This document shows positions 55,936 to 63,100 of a stretch of DNA of 64,000 bases, in pieces. The first letter of the stretch is position 1. The number at the start of each line of letters is the position of its first letter. A program made the translations under genes and the position numbers. Source of the stretch: Pseudoxanthomonas jiangsuensis (lineage in GTDB: Bacteria; Pseudomonadota; Gammaproteobacteria; Xanthomonadales; Xanthomonadaceae); assembly GCF_010093185.1 (NCBI RefSeq), contig NZ_PDWL01000018.1:20943-84942 (forward strand), given 5' to 3'. The notes below the pieces were generated by a model that ran no database searches, had not been told where the DNA came from, and saw only the letters and a program-made list of their open reading frames with translations.

Positions 55936-56118
55936 ATGAAAAGCGCGGACCTCATCAGGGCACTGGAAGCCCGTGGATGGCGGCTGGACCGGGTCCGCGG
56001 CTCGCACCACGTCTACAAGCATTCCCAGCACCCGCACATCATCACCGTCCCGCATCCCAGGAAGGACCTGGGCCCCGGACTGGTCAACAGCCTGATGAAG
56101 CTGGCCGGGTTGAAGTAA
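55936..56118 (+). CDS. hicA: HicA toxin (mRNA interferase)
   Basis: A 60-residue double-stranded-RNA-binding-fold ribonuclease toxin that cuts mRNA. It shows LIRALEARGWRLDRVRGSHHVYKH with catalytic His24 in GSHH, then HIITVPHPRKDLGPGLVNSLMKLAGL, all as in the family. It lies 13 bases before its antitoxin gene, in a patch between cheA and motC that is foreign to the flagellar theme. Confidence 0.95.
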   Translation: MKSADLIRALEARGWRLDRVRGSHHVYKHSQHPHIITVPHPRKDLGPGLVNSLMKLAGLK

Positions 56119-56131
56119 GGAGGCCCCCCCC

Positions 56132-56518
56132 ATGCGCTATCCCGTCATGATCGAAGCCGGCAACGAGACCACCGCCTGGAGCGTGGTCGTTCCCGACCTG
56201 CCCGGCTGCTTCTCGGCCGGCGACACTTTGGACGAGGCCATGGCCGCGGTCGAGGAAGCCGCCGCTGCCTGGATCGACGCCGCGCTGGACGCGAACCGCG
56301 AGATTCCGCGCCCGTCGTCCGCCCAAGACACCATTGCCAGTGGCGACTACGCCGGCTGGATCGTCGGTTTCGTCAACATCGATCCGGCCTTGCTGGACGA
56401 CACCGTCGAGCGGATCAACATCACCCTGCCGCGCCGGGTCCTCAAGCGGATCGACGCCAAAGCCGCGGCCGCCGGCGAGTCCCGCTCCAGCTACATCGCG
56501 CACATGGCGGTCGGCTGA
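56132..56518 (+). CDS. hicB: HicB antitoxin
   Basis: A 128-residue antitoxin. The N-terminal degenerate RNase-H-like domain has SVVVPDLPGCFSAGDTLDEAMAAVEEAAAAWIDAAL. The C-terminal part (about 90-128, LPRRVLKRIDAKAAAAGESRSSYIAHMA) is a ribbon-helix-helix DNA-binding domain, which should bind the palindrome before hicA. The spacer between its AAGGAGG site (56117-56123) and the ATG is made of exactly eight C residues. A frameshifted relic of a second hicB is at 57632-57772. Confidence 0.94.
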   Translation: MRYPVMIEAGNETTAWSVVVPDLPGCFSAGDTLDEAMAAVEEAAAAWIDAALDANREIPRPSSAQDTIASGDYAGWIVGFVNIDPALLDDTVERINITLPRRVLKRIDAKAAAAGESRSSYIAHMAVG

Positions 56519-56723
56519 CCGTCGCACGGATTGCAATTGCCACGCGCTGCCACCCCTCACCCGGGCAAGGTTGTCCAGCACAACGTAGGCGTAATTTGTG
56601 GGGTCACCGGGGACGGCAGCCGTCCGGGGTATAGCCCAGTTTCACCCCCCCGGACACGCTCATCGAAAGCAGGTGGTTGCGCGCGCGTTTACAGACCCCG
56701 CTGTTGCAACCTACGTCGGCTCA

Positions 56724-57203
56724 CTACTGATTCGCCTCCGTCAGAGGAGAGACGGCCCGAAAAGGCACCCAGTCGGCGCGCGAAACAATCTCACCCCTTG
56801 AAACCAGTGCAGCTCGGAACATGTATCTTTCATTGATCTGAAGACAGTGAGTCAATGTAACGGCAGATACCGGAATCGAGACCATCGCCTCCCCATTAGG
56901 GACTACGGATAAAAGCTTTCCAGTAGCAACGTAATCAATGTAACCGCAAGGCGGAATGATGGCTCCACTTTGATCCGCCACTTCTACTTTGATTGGAGTC
57001 TCGATACCCTGCCCAAGCAATCGATCATCAACAACCAGCAGGTCGTCGGACTTGTTTTTCAAATTAATAGTGAAATCATGCCCCGCATCAACCTCAACCT
57101 CAACCTCAACCTCAGATCCCAGTAGCTTACATGAAATCAGGATGATGGCCGACGCCAGCGGAATGAGTTGCCGAGAGCATTGCGAGATCCTTGTCCGACT
57201 CAT
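56724..57203 (-). CDS. Hypothetical small lipoprotein
   Basis: A 159-residue protein of unknown function with a signal sequence ending in a lipobox (IILISC, lipidated Cys at about residue 25), then GSEVEVEVEVDAGHDF. Codons for the EV repeats come from a hexanucleotide repeat (57088-57113). The rest looks like a small beta-rich periplasmic domain. ATG at 57203 has an AGGAG site nine bases upstream; the longer frame to 57257 lacks this. Base composition is clearly less GC-rich than the flagellar genes. It follows a small membrane protein gene on the same strand. No family recognised. Confidence 0.7.
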   Translation of the reverse strand: MSRTRISQCSRQLIPLASAIILISCKLLGSEVEVEVEVDAGHDFTINLKNKSDDLLVVDDRLLGQGIETPIKVEVADQSGAIIPPCGYIDYVATGKLLSVVPNGEAMVSIPVSAVTLTHCLQINERYMFRAALVSRGEIVSRADWVPFRAVSPLTEANQ

Positions 57204-57231
57204 TTGACGCTTCTCCTGATCTTCTCTTCTT

Positions 57232-57516
57232 TCACGTTCGCCCCATTTTTCTCCCATTCCTGTTCTTGGAGGCCCTTAATAGAACCCCTCCCAGCAGCGT
57301 TATCAAGCAAGAAGCGGGGAATAGGCTTGAGTTCAGTGTGTTTTCCTCCCTAGTTAGGTAGATTATCTCCCCCCTGAGAGGTAGGGCATAGATGCTTCCA
57401 GAGGATGAATCAGGATATCTGGGTGATGACTTCAATAATTGACGCTCAACGAGAGGCGTAGCCATTGCTCCAATCATGCCTATAGTTGCGCATATTATCC
57501 CAATGACCCTTAGCAT
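57232..57516 (-). CDS. Hypothetical small membrane protein
   Basis: A 94-residue protein with an N-terminal membrane helix (VIGIICATIGMIGAMATPLV), a ~40-residue loop and a second hydrophobic segment (LITLLGGVLL), ending in a basic tail. A GAGGGG stretch lies before the ATG. It is 28 bases upstream of the lipoprotein gene on the same strand, so the two may form an operon. Function unknown; low GC relative to surroundings. Confidence 0.55.
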   Translation of the reverse strand: MLRVIGIICATIGMIGAMATPLVERQLLKSSPRYPDSSSGSIYALPLRGEIIYLTREENTLNSSLFPASCLITLLGGVLLRASKNRNGRKMGRT

Positions 57517-57631
57517 GCTTTACGACCCCTCTGCTTTCTCATTTCTATTATTGGCTTCACAGCCGTTCTAGAGGAACCCGGCGGCCAATCCGCATAATTT
57601 AACCTCACCCTTTCTATCCGTGACCGAGGAT

Positions 57632-57772
57632 AGCCGCCGCCCGGATCAAAAACGCGCTGGAGGAAAACCGCCAGATCCTGCGCCGCCGTCCGTACAGAAC
57701 GTCACCGCCGGTGGCGACTACACCGCCTGGATCGTCGGCTTCGTCAACATCGATCCCGCCTTGCTGGACGAC
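57632..57772 (+). pseudogene. Frameshifted hicB relic
   Basis: About 140 bases align with the middle of the intact hicB. The frame reading AAARIKNALEENRQI matches AAAWIDAALDANREI, then a net one-base shift changes to the frame reading GDYTAWIVGFVNIDPALLDD, which matches GDYAGWIVGFVNIDPALLDD. Both ends of the gene are missing and no hicA lies beside it. It is the trace of a second hicAB copy or of a local duplication. Confidence 0.85.
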
Positions 57773-57798
57773 TTGTGGAGCGAGGGGCGAGCTGGTTA

Positions 57799-58272
57799 TC
57801 AATGAACCGCAACAGGTTCCAATCTATCCACCTTCCTCGCCACTTCGACATAGGACGGCGACGACAAAACACCGAACCATGGATGGTTCTCGTTCTTTTC
57901 CAAATCGAATCGAGCCTGGACCCGAACCATCTGATACCACTTTCCTTCCAGGATTGAGGCGTCTTCAACATCGAGTGCGACCGCATTCATCACGATGTCA
58001 TAGGAATAGTCATGCTCATCCCTGTAGAGCATGGCAACACCGCCCCTTGGGGCGAGGTACCCTACCAGATTTATTTCCTTCCCTGCGGCAGAGGACGGAT
58101 TTGCAATTATTCGTTCAAAGCTACCCGAGCATTTTTCCGAGCCTTTTATTCTTTGAAAGCAAGCATCCAGGAGGGTCATTTCCTCGCTCGTCCCCTCATC
58201 GCGGGCAGCGCAACCAGAAACAACAGGAAAGACCAAGAAAGACACGAACAAGTAGCCGACCAGATTGTTCAT
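57799..58272 (-). CDS. Hypothetical lipoprotein
   Basis: A 157-residue protein with a lipoprotein signal (LFVSFLVFPVVSGC; lipidated Cys about residue 21), then a domain with ACFQRIKGSEKCSGSFERII and GKEINLVGYLAPRGGVAML. Family unknown. ATG 58272 is chosen; GTG 58284 is possible. Lower GC than the flagellar genes. With the RHS traces upstream on the same strand, it may be an orphan or immunity-type gene of an eroded toxin locus (inference). Confidence 0.65.
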   Translation of the reverse strand: MNNLVGYLFVSFLVFPVVSGCAARDEGTSEEMTLLDACFQRIKGSEKCSGSFERIIANPSSAAGKEINLVGYLAPRGGVAMLYRDEHDYSYDIVMNAVALDVEDASILEGKWYQMVRVQARFDLEKNENHPWFGVLSSPSYVEVARKVDRLEPVAVH

Positions 58273-58462
58273 GTTAGTCACCAATGTTCTGAGAATGGAC
58301 CGTTCGCAGTTTCGCCGATTACCTCGTTTAGCACCACCACCATCCTACCGGCCAGGCAGATGTAGTCGTAGCGACTTCCTCACCAGGTGCTCGTCTTAGA
58401 TGTACCGAGCTGGTGATGCCATCGTTATATGTGACCACCAAGGAAGCAGGCCACCAAAGTAT

Positions 58463-58826
58463 GGATCCAGCTCTGCGCGCCGTTTTCACCCGGAAACGCC
58501 AGCCTCAGGATGCGGTGGCTTGCATTATAAATCTCGCCCACCTTCTGATTGGCCGCTGGCGACCAGCTCAGATTGCCAGCCCCGTCCTAGGACATTACCG
58601 CGCTGGCAGTCCGCGACTCGATGGTTCTGCACAGCTGCCGGCGGCATCGCCGCTTCCGAATAAAATCTGGATCCCGCAATTGAATTAGCGCCCCGTTGCA
58701 CAGCAGGTCGATATCTGTAGCCTAGAACGTGGTGCTGCCGCCCAAGAGGTTCATGTTCTCGCCGAAGGCATCGTTGCATAGGGCGAAGTCAGGCTGTCTT
58801 GACTGATCTTCCTGTTGAAGCTGCGG
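58463..58826 (-). pseudogene. Remnant of an RHS-repeat protein gene (tentative)
   Basis: Read on the - strand, broken frames give FGENMNLLGGSTTF, a stop, then ATDIDLLCNGALI (about 58826-58700). This is close to the N-terminal RHS pattern 'G..TF.ATDIDLPGNSAL'. Farther on, DGAGNLSW...YNASHRILRLAFPGENG (about 58586-58463) looks like a YD/RHS repeat. Stops and frame changes rule out a functional gene. Recognition is by eye only. The whole stretch 58273-58946 holds no intact gene. Confidence 0.45.
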
Positions 58827-58946
58827 CCGCCGCGAGCCGTTCGGCCTGCATCCAGGTAGTGATCGGCGCCGGCGTGCCGCCGGAGGCTTTCCGGCACGCG
58901 AACCGTGACCGCGGTCCCACGCGTCCGTCCGCACCCGAAGCGGCCG

Positions 58947-58974
58947 CTCAAGTCTTCACGCTACCGCGCCGATA
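58947..58974 (+). promoter_or_regulatory. Sigma-28 (FliA) promoter of motC
   Basis: TCAAG (58947-58951), a 15-base spacer, GCCGATAC (58967-58974). The spacer is one base longer than in the other four boxes. The start point would be about 58980-58981, only two or three bases before the motC ATG, so the messenger may be leaderless or nearly so. Confidence 0.6.
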
Positions 58975-58982
58975 CGACCCCC

Positions 58983-59723
58983 ATGGACATCCTCAGCCTC
59001 GTCGGCCTGTTGCTTGCGCTCGTGGCGCTGGTCGGCGGCAGCATCCTCAAGGGCGCCGGCCTCAGTTCGCTGTGGTCGTCGGCCGCGTTCGTGATCGTGA
59101 TCCTGGGCACGATCGCGGCGATCCTGATCCACACCCCGCCGCCGGTGTTCAAGCGCGCTTTCGGCATCGTCGGCTGGATCCTCAAGCCGCCGGCGGCCGA
59201 TCGCGAGGCGCTGATGGCGCAGCTGATCGAGTGGAGCAACATCGCCCGCCGCCAGGGCCTGCTGGGCCTGGAGCAGCAGGTGGCCGAGCAGCAGGACCCA
59301 TTCCTGAAGAAGGGCCTGCAAATGCTGGTGGACGGGGTCGAACCCGAGCAGATCCGGCACATGCTGGAGATCGACCTGGACAGCCAGGAGCACAACGACC
59401 TGGCCGCGGCCAAGGTGTTCGAGGGCATGGGCATCTACGCCCCGACCCTGGGCATCATCGGCGCGGTGTTCGGCCTGATCGCGGTGATGAAGAACCTGGC
59501 CGACCCGAGCAAGCTCGGCCACGGCATCGCCGCCGCGTTCACCGCCACGATCTACGGGATCGCCTCGGCCAACCTGTTCTTCCTGCCGGTGGCCTCCAAG
59601 CTCAAGAGCGTGATCTCGCGCCGCACCGGCGAGCGCGAGATGATCATCGAGGGCCTGATCGCGATCGCCCAGGGCGAGAACCCGCGCAACATCGAATCGA
59701 AGCTGGCCGGCTTCCTGCACTGA
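58983..59723 (+). CDS. motC: Flagellar stator protein MotC (MotA family)
   Basis: Proton-channel stator subunit (246 residues, the length of pseudomonad MotC). It has four membrane segments: LSLVGLLLALVALVGGSILKG, FVIVILGTIAAILIH, TLGIIGAVFGLIAVM and FTATIYGIASANLFFLPVASKLK. The conserved cytoplasmic loop with EGLIAIAQGENPRNIESKL is near the C-terminus. The open frame extends upstream to 58905 across the promoter, but MDILSLVG at 58983 is the homologous start. It has no visible ribosome binding site. Followed by motD. Confidence 0.94.
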   Translation: MDILSLVGLLLALVALVGGSILKGAGLSSLWSSAAFVIVILGTIAAILIHTPPPVFKRAFGIVGWILKPPAADREALMAQLIEWSNIARRQGLLGLEQQVAEQQDPFLKKGLQMLVDGVEPEQIRHMLEIDLDSQEHNDLAAAKVFEGMGIYAPTLGIIGAVFGLIAVMKNLADPSKLGHGIAAAFTATIYGIASANLFFLPVASKLKSVISRRTGEREMIIEGLIAIAQGENPRNIESKLAGFLH

Positions 59724-59736
59724 GGCCCGGCACGCG

Positions 59737-60699
59737 ATGGCCCGCAAGAAGAAGCACGAGGAACACGCCAACCACGAGGCCTGGGCGATCCCCTACGCCG
59801 ACCTGATGACGCTCCTGCTGGCGTTCTTCGTGGTCATGTACGCGATCTCCTCGCTCAACGAGGGCAAGTACCGGGTCATGGCCGACGCCCTGACCGCGGC
59901 CTTCGGCGGCGCCCCGCGCACGATCAACCCGGTCCAGGTCGGCAACCACCAGCTGCAGGGCTCGGACTACGACCGGCCCTCGCCGATCAAGTCCGGGGCC
60001 AAGCAGGGCCCGTCCGCGCCCTCGCCCGCGCCCAACCCCACGCTGCTGCCGGCGCTGGCCTCGCACATGCGCACCGGCCAGCCAATGGACGTGACCAACC
60101 GCGACGCGGTCCAGCGCGCCCAGCGCCAGCTGGGCAACATCGCCGCCAGGATGGAGGACGCGCTCGCGCCGCTGGTCGACGCCAGGCTGATCACGGTCAA
60201 GCGCGCCGAACTGTGGCTGGAGGTGGAGATCAACAGCGACATCCTGTTCGGCACCGGCTCGGCGACCCTGGACCAGGCGTCCAGCGCGATCCTGTCCAAG
60301 CTGGCCGAGGTCCTTGCCGGGGTCGGCAACCCGGTCCGGGTCGAGGGCTATACCGACAACCAGCCGATCAACACCGCGCAGTTCCCGTCCAACTGGGAGC
60401 TGTCGGCGGCGCGTGCGGCCAGCGTGGTGCACCTGTTCGCGGCCCAGGGCGTGGCCCAGCAGAGGCTGGCGATGACCGGCTACGGCGAGTACCGTCCGCG
60501 GGCCGACAACCTCACCGCCGAGGGCCGCAACCGCAACCGCCGGGTGGTGCTGATCGTGCTGGCCGACCCGGACCAGACCGGCGGGCCGCAGGACATGGTC
60601 AAGCCGGTGGCTTCGGCGCCGATATCGGAATCGGGCGCACCGCCCGTGGCCGGCGCCGTCGGCGCCGGGATCGGCGCGGCGGCCAGCGCCAATCCCTGA
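59737..60699 (+). CDS. motD: Flagellar stator protein MotD (MotB family)
   Basis: Stator subunit (320 residues) anchoring to peptidoglycan. It has a basic N-terminus, then a single membrane helix with the proton-carrying Asp22 in PYADLMTLLLAFFVVMYAISS. A Pro-rich plug and linker follow, then an OmpA-type domain at about 185-270 (ILFGTGSATLD, VEGYTDNQPI, NWELSAARAASVVHLF, RNRRVVLIV). Its context next to parC makes it MotD rather than MotB. Confidence 0.95.
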   Translation: MARKKKHEEHANHEAWAIPYADLMTLLLAFFVVMYAISSLNEGKYRVMADALTAAFGGAPRTINPVQVGNHQLQGSDYDRPSPIKSGAKQGPSAPSPAPNPTLLPALASHMRTGQPMDVTNRDAVQRAQRQLGNIAARMEDALAPLVDARLITVKRAELWLEVEINSDILFGTGSATLDQASSAILSKLAEVLAGVGNPVRVEGYTDNQPINTAQFPSNWELSAARAASVVHLFAAQGVAQQRLAMTGYGEYRPRADNLTAEGRNRNRRVVLIVLADPDQTGGPQDMVKPVASAPISESGAPPVAGAVGAGIGAAASANP

Positions 60700-60716
60700 C
60701 AAGGAGGATCCAACCG

Positions 60717-61502
60717 ATGCGCGTGTGGGCGATCGCCAACCAGAAAGGCGGCGTGGGCAAGACCACCTCGACCCTGGCCCTGGGCCGCGGCCTGGCCCTG
60801 CGCGGCCAGCGCGTGCTGCTGGTCGACCTGGACCCGCATTCCTCGCTGACCCGCGCCTTCGGGGTGCCGGCCGAGCCGGCACCGGAGGGCGTGCTGGAGC
60901 TGTTCGCCACCCCGCCGCAGCCGTTGGCCGCGCTGGCCCGGCCCAGCGCGATCGAGAACCTGTCCTACGTCTGCGCCCAGACCGCGCTGGCCACCCTGGA
61001 GCGCCGCAGCGCCAACCAGCCCGGCTTGGGCCTGGCGCTGTCGCAGGCGCTGGCCCGGCACGCCGGCCAGCACGATTACGTCCTGCTCGACTGCCCGCCG
61101 ACCCTGGGCCTGCTGATGATCAACGCCCTGGCCGCGGCCGACCGCGTGGTCATCCCGACCCAGGCCGAGCCGCTGGCCCTGCACGGCCTGGCCGGCATGG
61201 TCCGCACCGCCGAGATGGTCGAGCGCTCGCGCCGCCGCCCGCTGCCGGTGTCGGTGCTGCCGACCCTGTACGACCGCCGCACCCGCGCCGGCCAGGACGC
61301 CCTGCGGAAGATGCAGGAAGACCACGGCGAGCGGGTCTGGGAGGACGCGATCCCGGTCGACACCCGGATCAGCAACACCGACCTGCTGGTGCAGCCGGTG
61401 GGCGAGGAAGGCGGCTATCCGGGCCGCGCCCTGTCCGGCTACCGGCGGGCGCTGGAATGGATCCTGTCCGGCGACGAGCAGCCGATGGAGCAGGCCGCAT
61501 GA
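60717..61502 (+). CDS. parC: ParA-like chemotaxis array positioning ATPase ParC
   Basis: ParA/Soj-type ATPase (261 residues) with NQKGGVGKTTSTLALG at 8-23, LLVDLDPHSSLTRAFG, and LLDCPPTLGLLMINAL. In Vibrio and Pseudomonas the ParA homologue between motD/cheB and a CheW-like gene (ParP) places chemoreceptor arrays at the pole, and the gene order here is the same. A strong AAGGAGGA site precedes ATG 60717. ATGA overlap with the next gene. Confidence 0.9.
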   Translation: MRVWAIANQKGGVGKTTSTLALGRGLALRGQRVLLVDLDPHSSLTRAFGVPAEPAPEGVLELFATPPQPLAALARPSAIENLSYVCAQTALATLERRSANQPGLGLALSQALARHAGQHDYVLLDCPPTLGLLMINALAAADRVVIPTQAEPLALHGLAGMVRTAEMVERSRRRPLPVSVLPTLYDRRTRAGQDALRKMQEDHGERVWEDAIPVDTRISNTDLLVQPVGEEGGYPGRALSGYRRALEWILSGDEQPMEQAA

Positions 61503-62314
61503 GCGCCGTCCTCGACGACTACCTCGACGGCCTGCTGGTGCCGGAGACGCCGGCCGCGGCCGCGCCATTGGCTTCCGTCCCGGCCGCGGCGGCGCCGGAA
61601 GCCGGTGCCGCCCCGGTCGCGCAGGCTCCCGCCGAGGTGGCGCAGGAGCCGGCTCCGGTGGCCGGTCCAGCCACCGCGGCGCCGGCCGCCATCGCGCCCG
61701 TGCCGCCGCCGGCGGCCATGCCCGTTCCGTCGCGCCCGGTACCGCCGCCGGCACCCGTGGCCCGGCCGATGCCGTTCCAGGTCCAGGACGTGGCCCAGCG
61801 GATGTCCCAGCCGTCCGGCAGCGACCACGACGAGGCCCTCGTGCCGCCCCATCGCCGCGCCGCCGACCGCGCCTCGCGCTGGCTGCGCCTGCGCTGCGCC
61901 GGCCAGGCCTACGGCCTGGAACTGCTGAAGGTCCAGGAAGTGGTCCTGCCGACGCCCCTGCTGCCCTTGCGCGGTACCCCGCCGGCGATGCTGGGAGTGA
62001 TGAACCTGCGCGGCCAGGTAGTGCCGGTGATGGACCTGGGCGTGTACCTGGGTCAGCCGGCGCAGCCGCCGACCGCCGCCACCCGGATCGTGGTCCTGGA
62101 GGAGAAGGGCGAGACCCTGGGCCTGCGGGTGACCGCCGTGGACGACGTGGCCAACCTCCCCGACCAGCAGATCGAGCCGCCGGACAACGCGCGGGTCGGC
62201 CGCATCCACAACGAGCTGTTCCGCGGCATCGCCCGGCTCTCGGCCGAACCGATGATCCTGCTGGACGCCTCCTGCCTGCTGGTCCCGCCGGGCAGCCGCC
62301 GCGACGCGGCCTGA
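61499..62314 (+). CDS. parP: CheW-like protein ParP
   Basis: A 271-residue protein with a short N-terminal motif LDDYLDGLL, a long Ala/Pro-rich linker (about 15-95), and a C-terminal CheW-like domain (about 125-265: WLRLRCAGQAYGLELLKVQEVV, MLGVMNLRGQVVPVMDLGVYLG, LGLRVTAVDDVANL). This is the layout of ParP, the partner of ParC that ties it to CheA. A plain CheW with an extension cannot be ruled out. Confidence 0.85.
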   Translation: MSAVLDDYLDGLLVPETPAAAAPLASVPAAAAPEAGAAPVAQAPAEVAQEPAPVAGPATAAPAAIAPVPPPAAMPVPSRPVPPPAPVARPMPFQVQDVAQRMSQPSGSDHDEALVPPHRRAADRASRWLRLRCAGQAYGLELLKVQEVVLPTPLLPLRGTPPAMLGVMNLRGQVVPVMDLGVYLGQPAQPPTAATRIVVLEEKGETLGLRVTAVDDVANLPDQQIEPPDNARVGRIHNELFRGIARLSAEPMILLDASCLLVPPGSRRDAA

Positions 62315-62324
62315 CCGGCCCCGC

Positions 62325-62351
62325 TAAAGGTCAGGCGATGGCGGCCGTTAT
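62325..62351 (+). promoter_or_regulatory. Sigma-28 (FliA) promoter of the STAS-cheY-cheA operon
   Basis: TAAAG (62325-62329), 14-base spacer, GCCGTTAT (62344-62351). It has the same arrangement and the same GCCGTTA variant as the fliC promoter. Start near 62358, about 25 bases before the ATG of the STAS gene. Confidence 0.85.
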
Positions 62352-62381
62352 CCAGTCGAACCCTCAATCCGCGGAGTGGCG

Positions 62382-62693
62382 ATGAACACCGTGTCCCTTG
62401 GCGAAGACCTCGGCATCGAGGCCAGCGCCGAGCTCAAGGAACGCCTGGCAGCACATCTGGACGCCCCGGCCGTGGCCCTGGACGGCGGCGCGGTGCGCCG
62501 GGTCCACACCGCGGCCATGCAGGTGCTGTGCGCCTTCTTCCGCAGCCGCGGCGAACAGGGGCGCGCCACCGAGCTGGCCGCCTGCAGCGACGCCCTGCGC
62601 GACGCGGCCCGGCTGCTGGGGCTGTCGGCCCAGCTCGGGCTCGCGACCACCGATCAACAAGACATGAAGAACACCGTGGAGAACGCCGCATGA
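62382..62693 (+). CDS. STAS-domain protein
   Basis: A 103-residue protein with a single STAS domain of the anti-anti-sigma type (GIEASAELKERLAAHLD, VRRVHTAAMQVLCAFFRSRGEQG). A Thr sits near the loop where such proteins are phosphorylated. It opens the second chemosensory operon. STAS proteins occur in similar places in other gammaproteobacterial chemotaxis operons, with a role not well defined. ATG 62382 is preceded by GGAG; GTG 62376 is an alternative. ATGA overlap with cheY. Confidence 0.88.
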   Translation: MNTVSLGEDLGIEASAELKERLAAHLDAPAVALDGGAVRRVHTAAMQVLCAFFRSRGEQGRATELAACSDALRDAARLLGLSAQLGLATTDQQDMKNTVENAA

Positions 62694-63055
62694 GCGCACG
62701 CATTCTGGTAGTGGACGATTCGGCCTCGATGCGCCAGATGGTCTCCTTCGCCCTGACCTCGGCCGGCTTCGCCGTCGAGGAGGCCGAGGACGGCCAGGTC
62801 GCTTTGGGCCGGGCCAAGGGCGCGCGCTTCAACGCGGTGGTCACCGACGTCAACATGCCCAACATGGACGGCATCTCGCTGATCCGCGAGCTGCGCCAGC
62901 TGGCCGACTACAAGTTCACCCCGATGCTGATGCTGACCACCGAATCGGCGGCCGACAAGAAGGCCGAGGGCAAAGCCGCCGGCGCCACCGGCTGGCTGGT
63001 CAAGCCGTTCAATCCCGAGCAGCTGATCGCCACGGTCCAGAAAGTCCTGGGCTGA
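62690..63055 (+). CDS. Second CheY-type response regulator
   Basis: A 121-residue single receiver domain with DD at 9-10, phospho-acceptor Asp53 (VVTDVNMPNMDG), the Thr pair in MLTTES and the Lys in WLVKPFNPEQ. Its pattern is that of CheY proteins paired with a CheA in the same operon (PilH/CheY-like) rather than the FliM-binding CheY at 52962. It lies between the STAS gene and a second cheA, so it is probably the cognate regulator of that kinase. Confidence 0.92.
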   Translation: MSARILVVDDSASMRQMVSFALTSAGFAVEEAEDGQVALGRAKGARFNAVVTDVNMPNMDGISLIRELRQLADYKFTPMLMLTTESAADKKAEGKAAGATGWLVKPFNPEQLIATVQKVLG

Positions 63056-63100
63056 TTCCCTCTCCTTTCCGCCGATCCTCCTACCGCGAGCCGCGTCGCC

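Noticed and set aside
56607..56631. Hairpin GGACGGC / GCCGTCC after hicB
   Set aside because: Short GC-rich inverted repeat without a T run. It may assist transcript ending but is not distinctive in this GC-rich DNA.
58905..58982. Upstream GTG start for motC at 58905
   Set aside because: It would translate the promoter region and add 26 residues (MTAVPRVRPH...) with no likeness to MotA-family N-termini.
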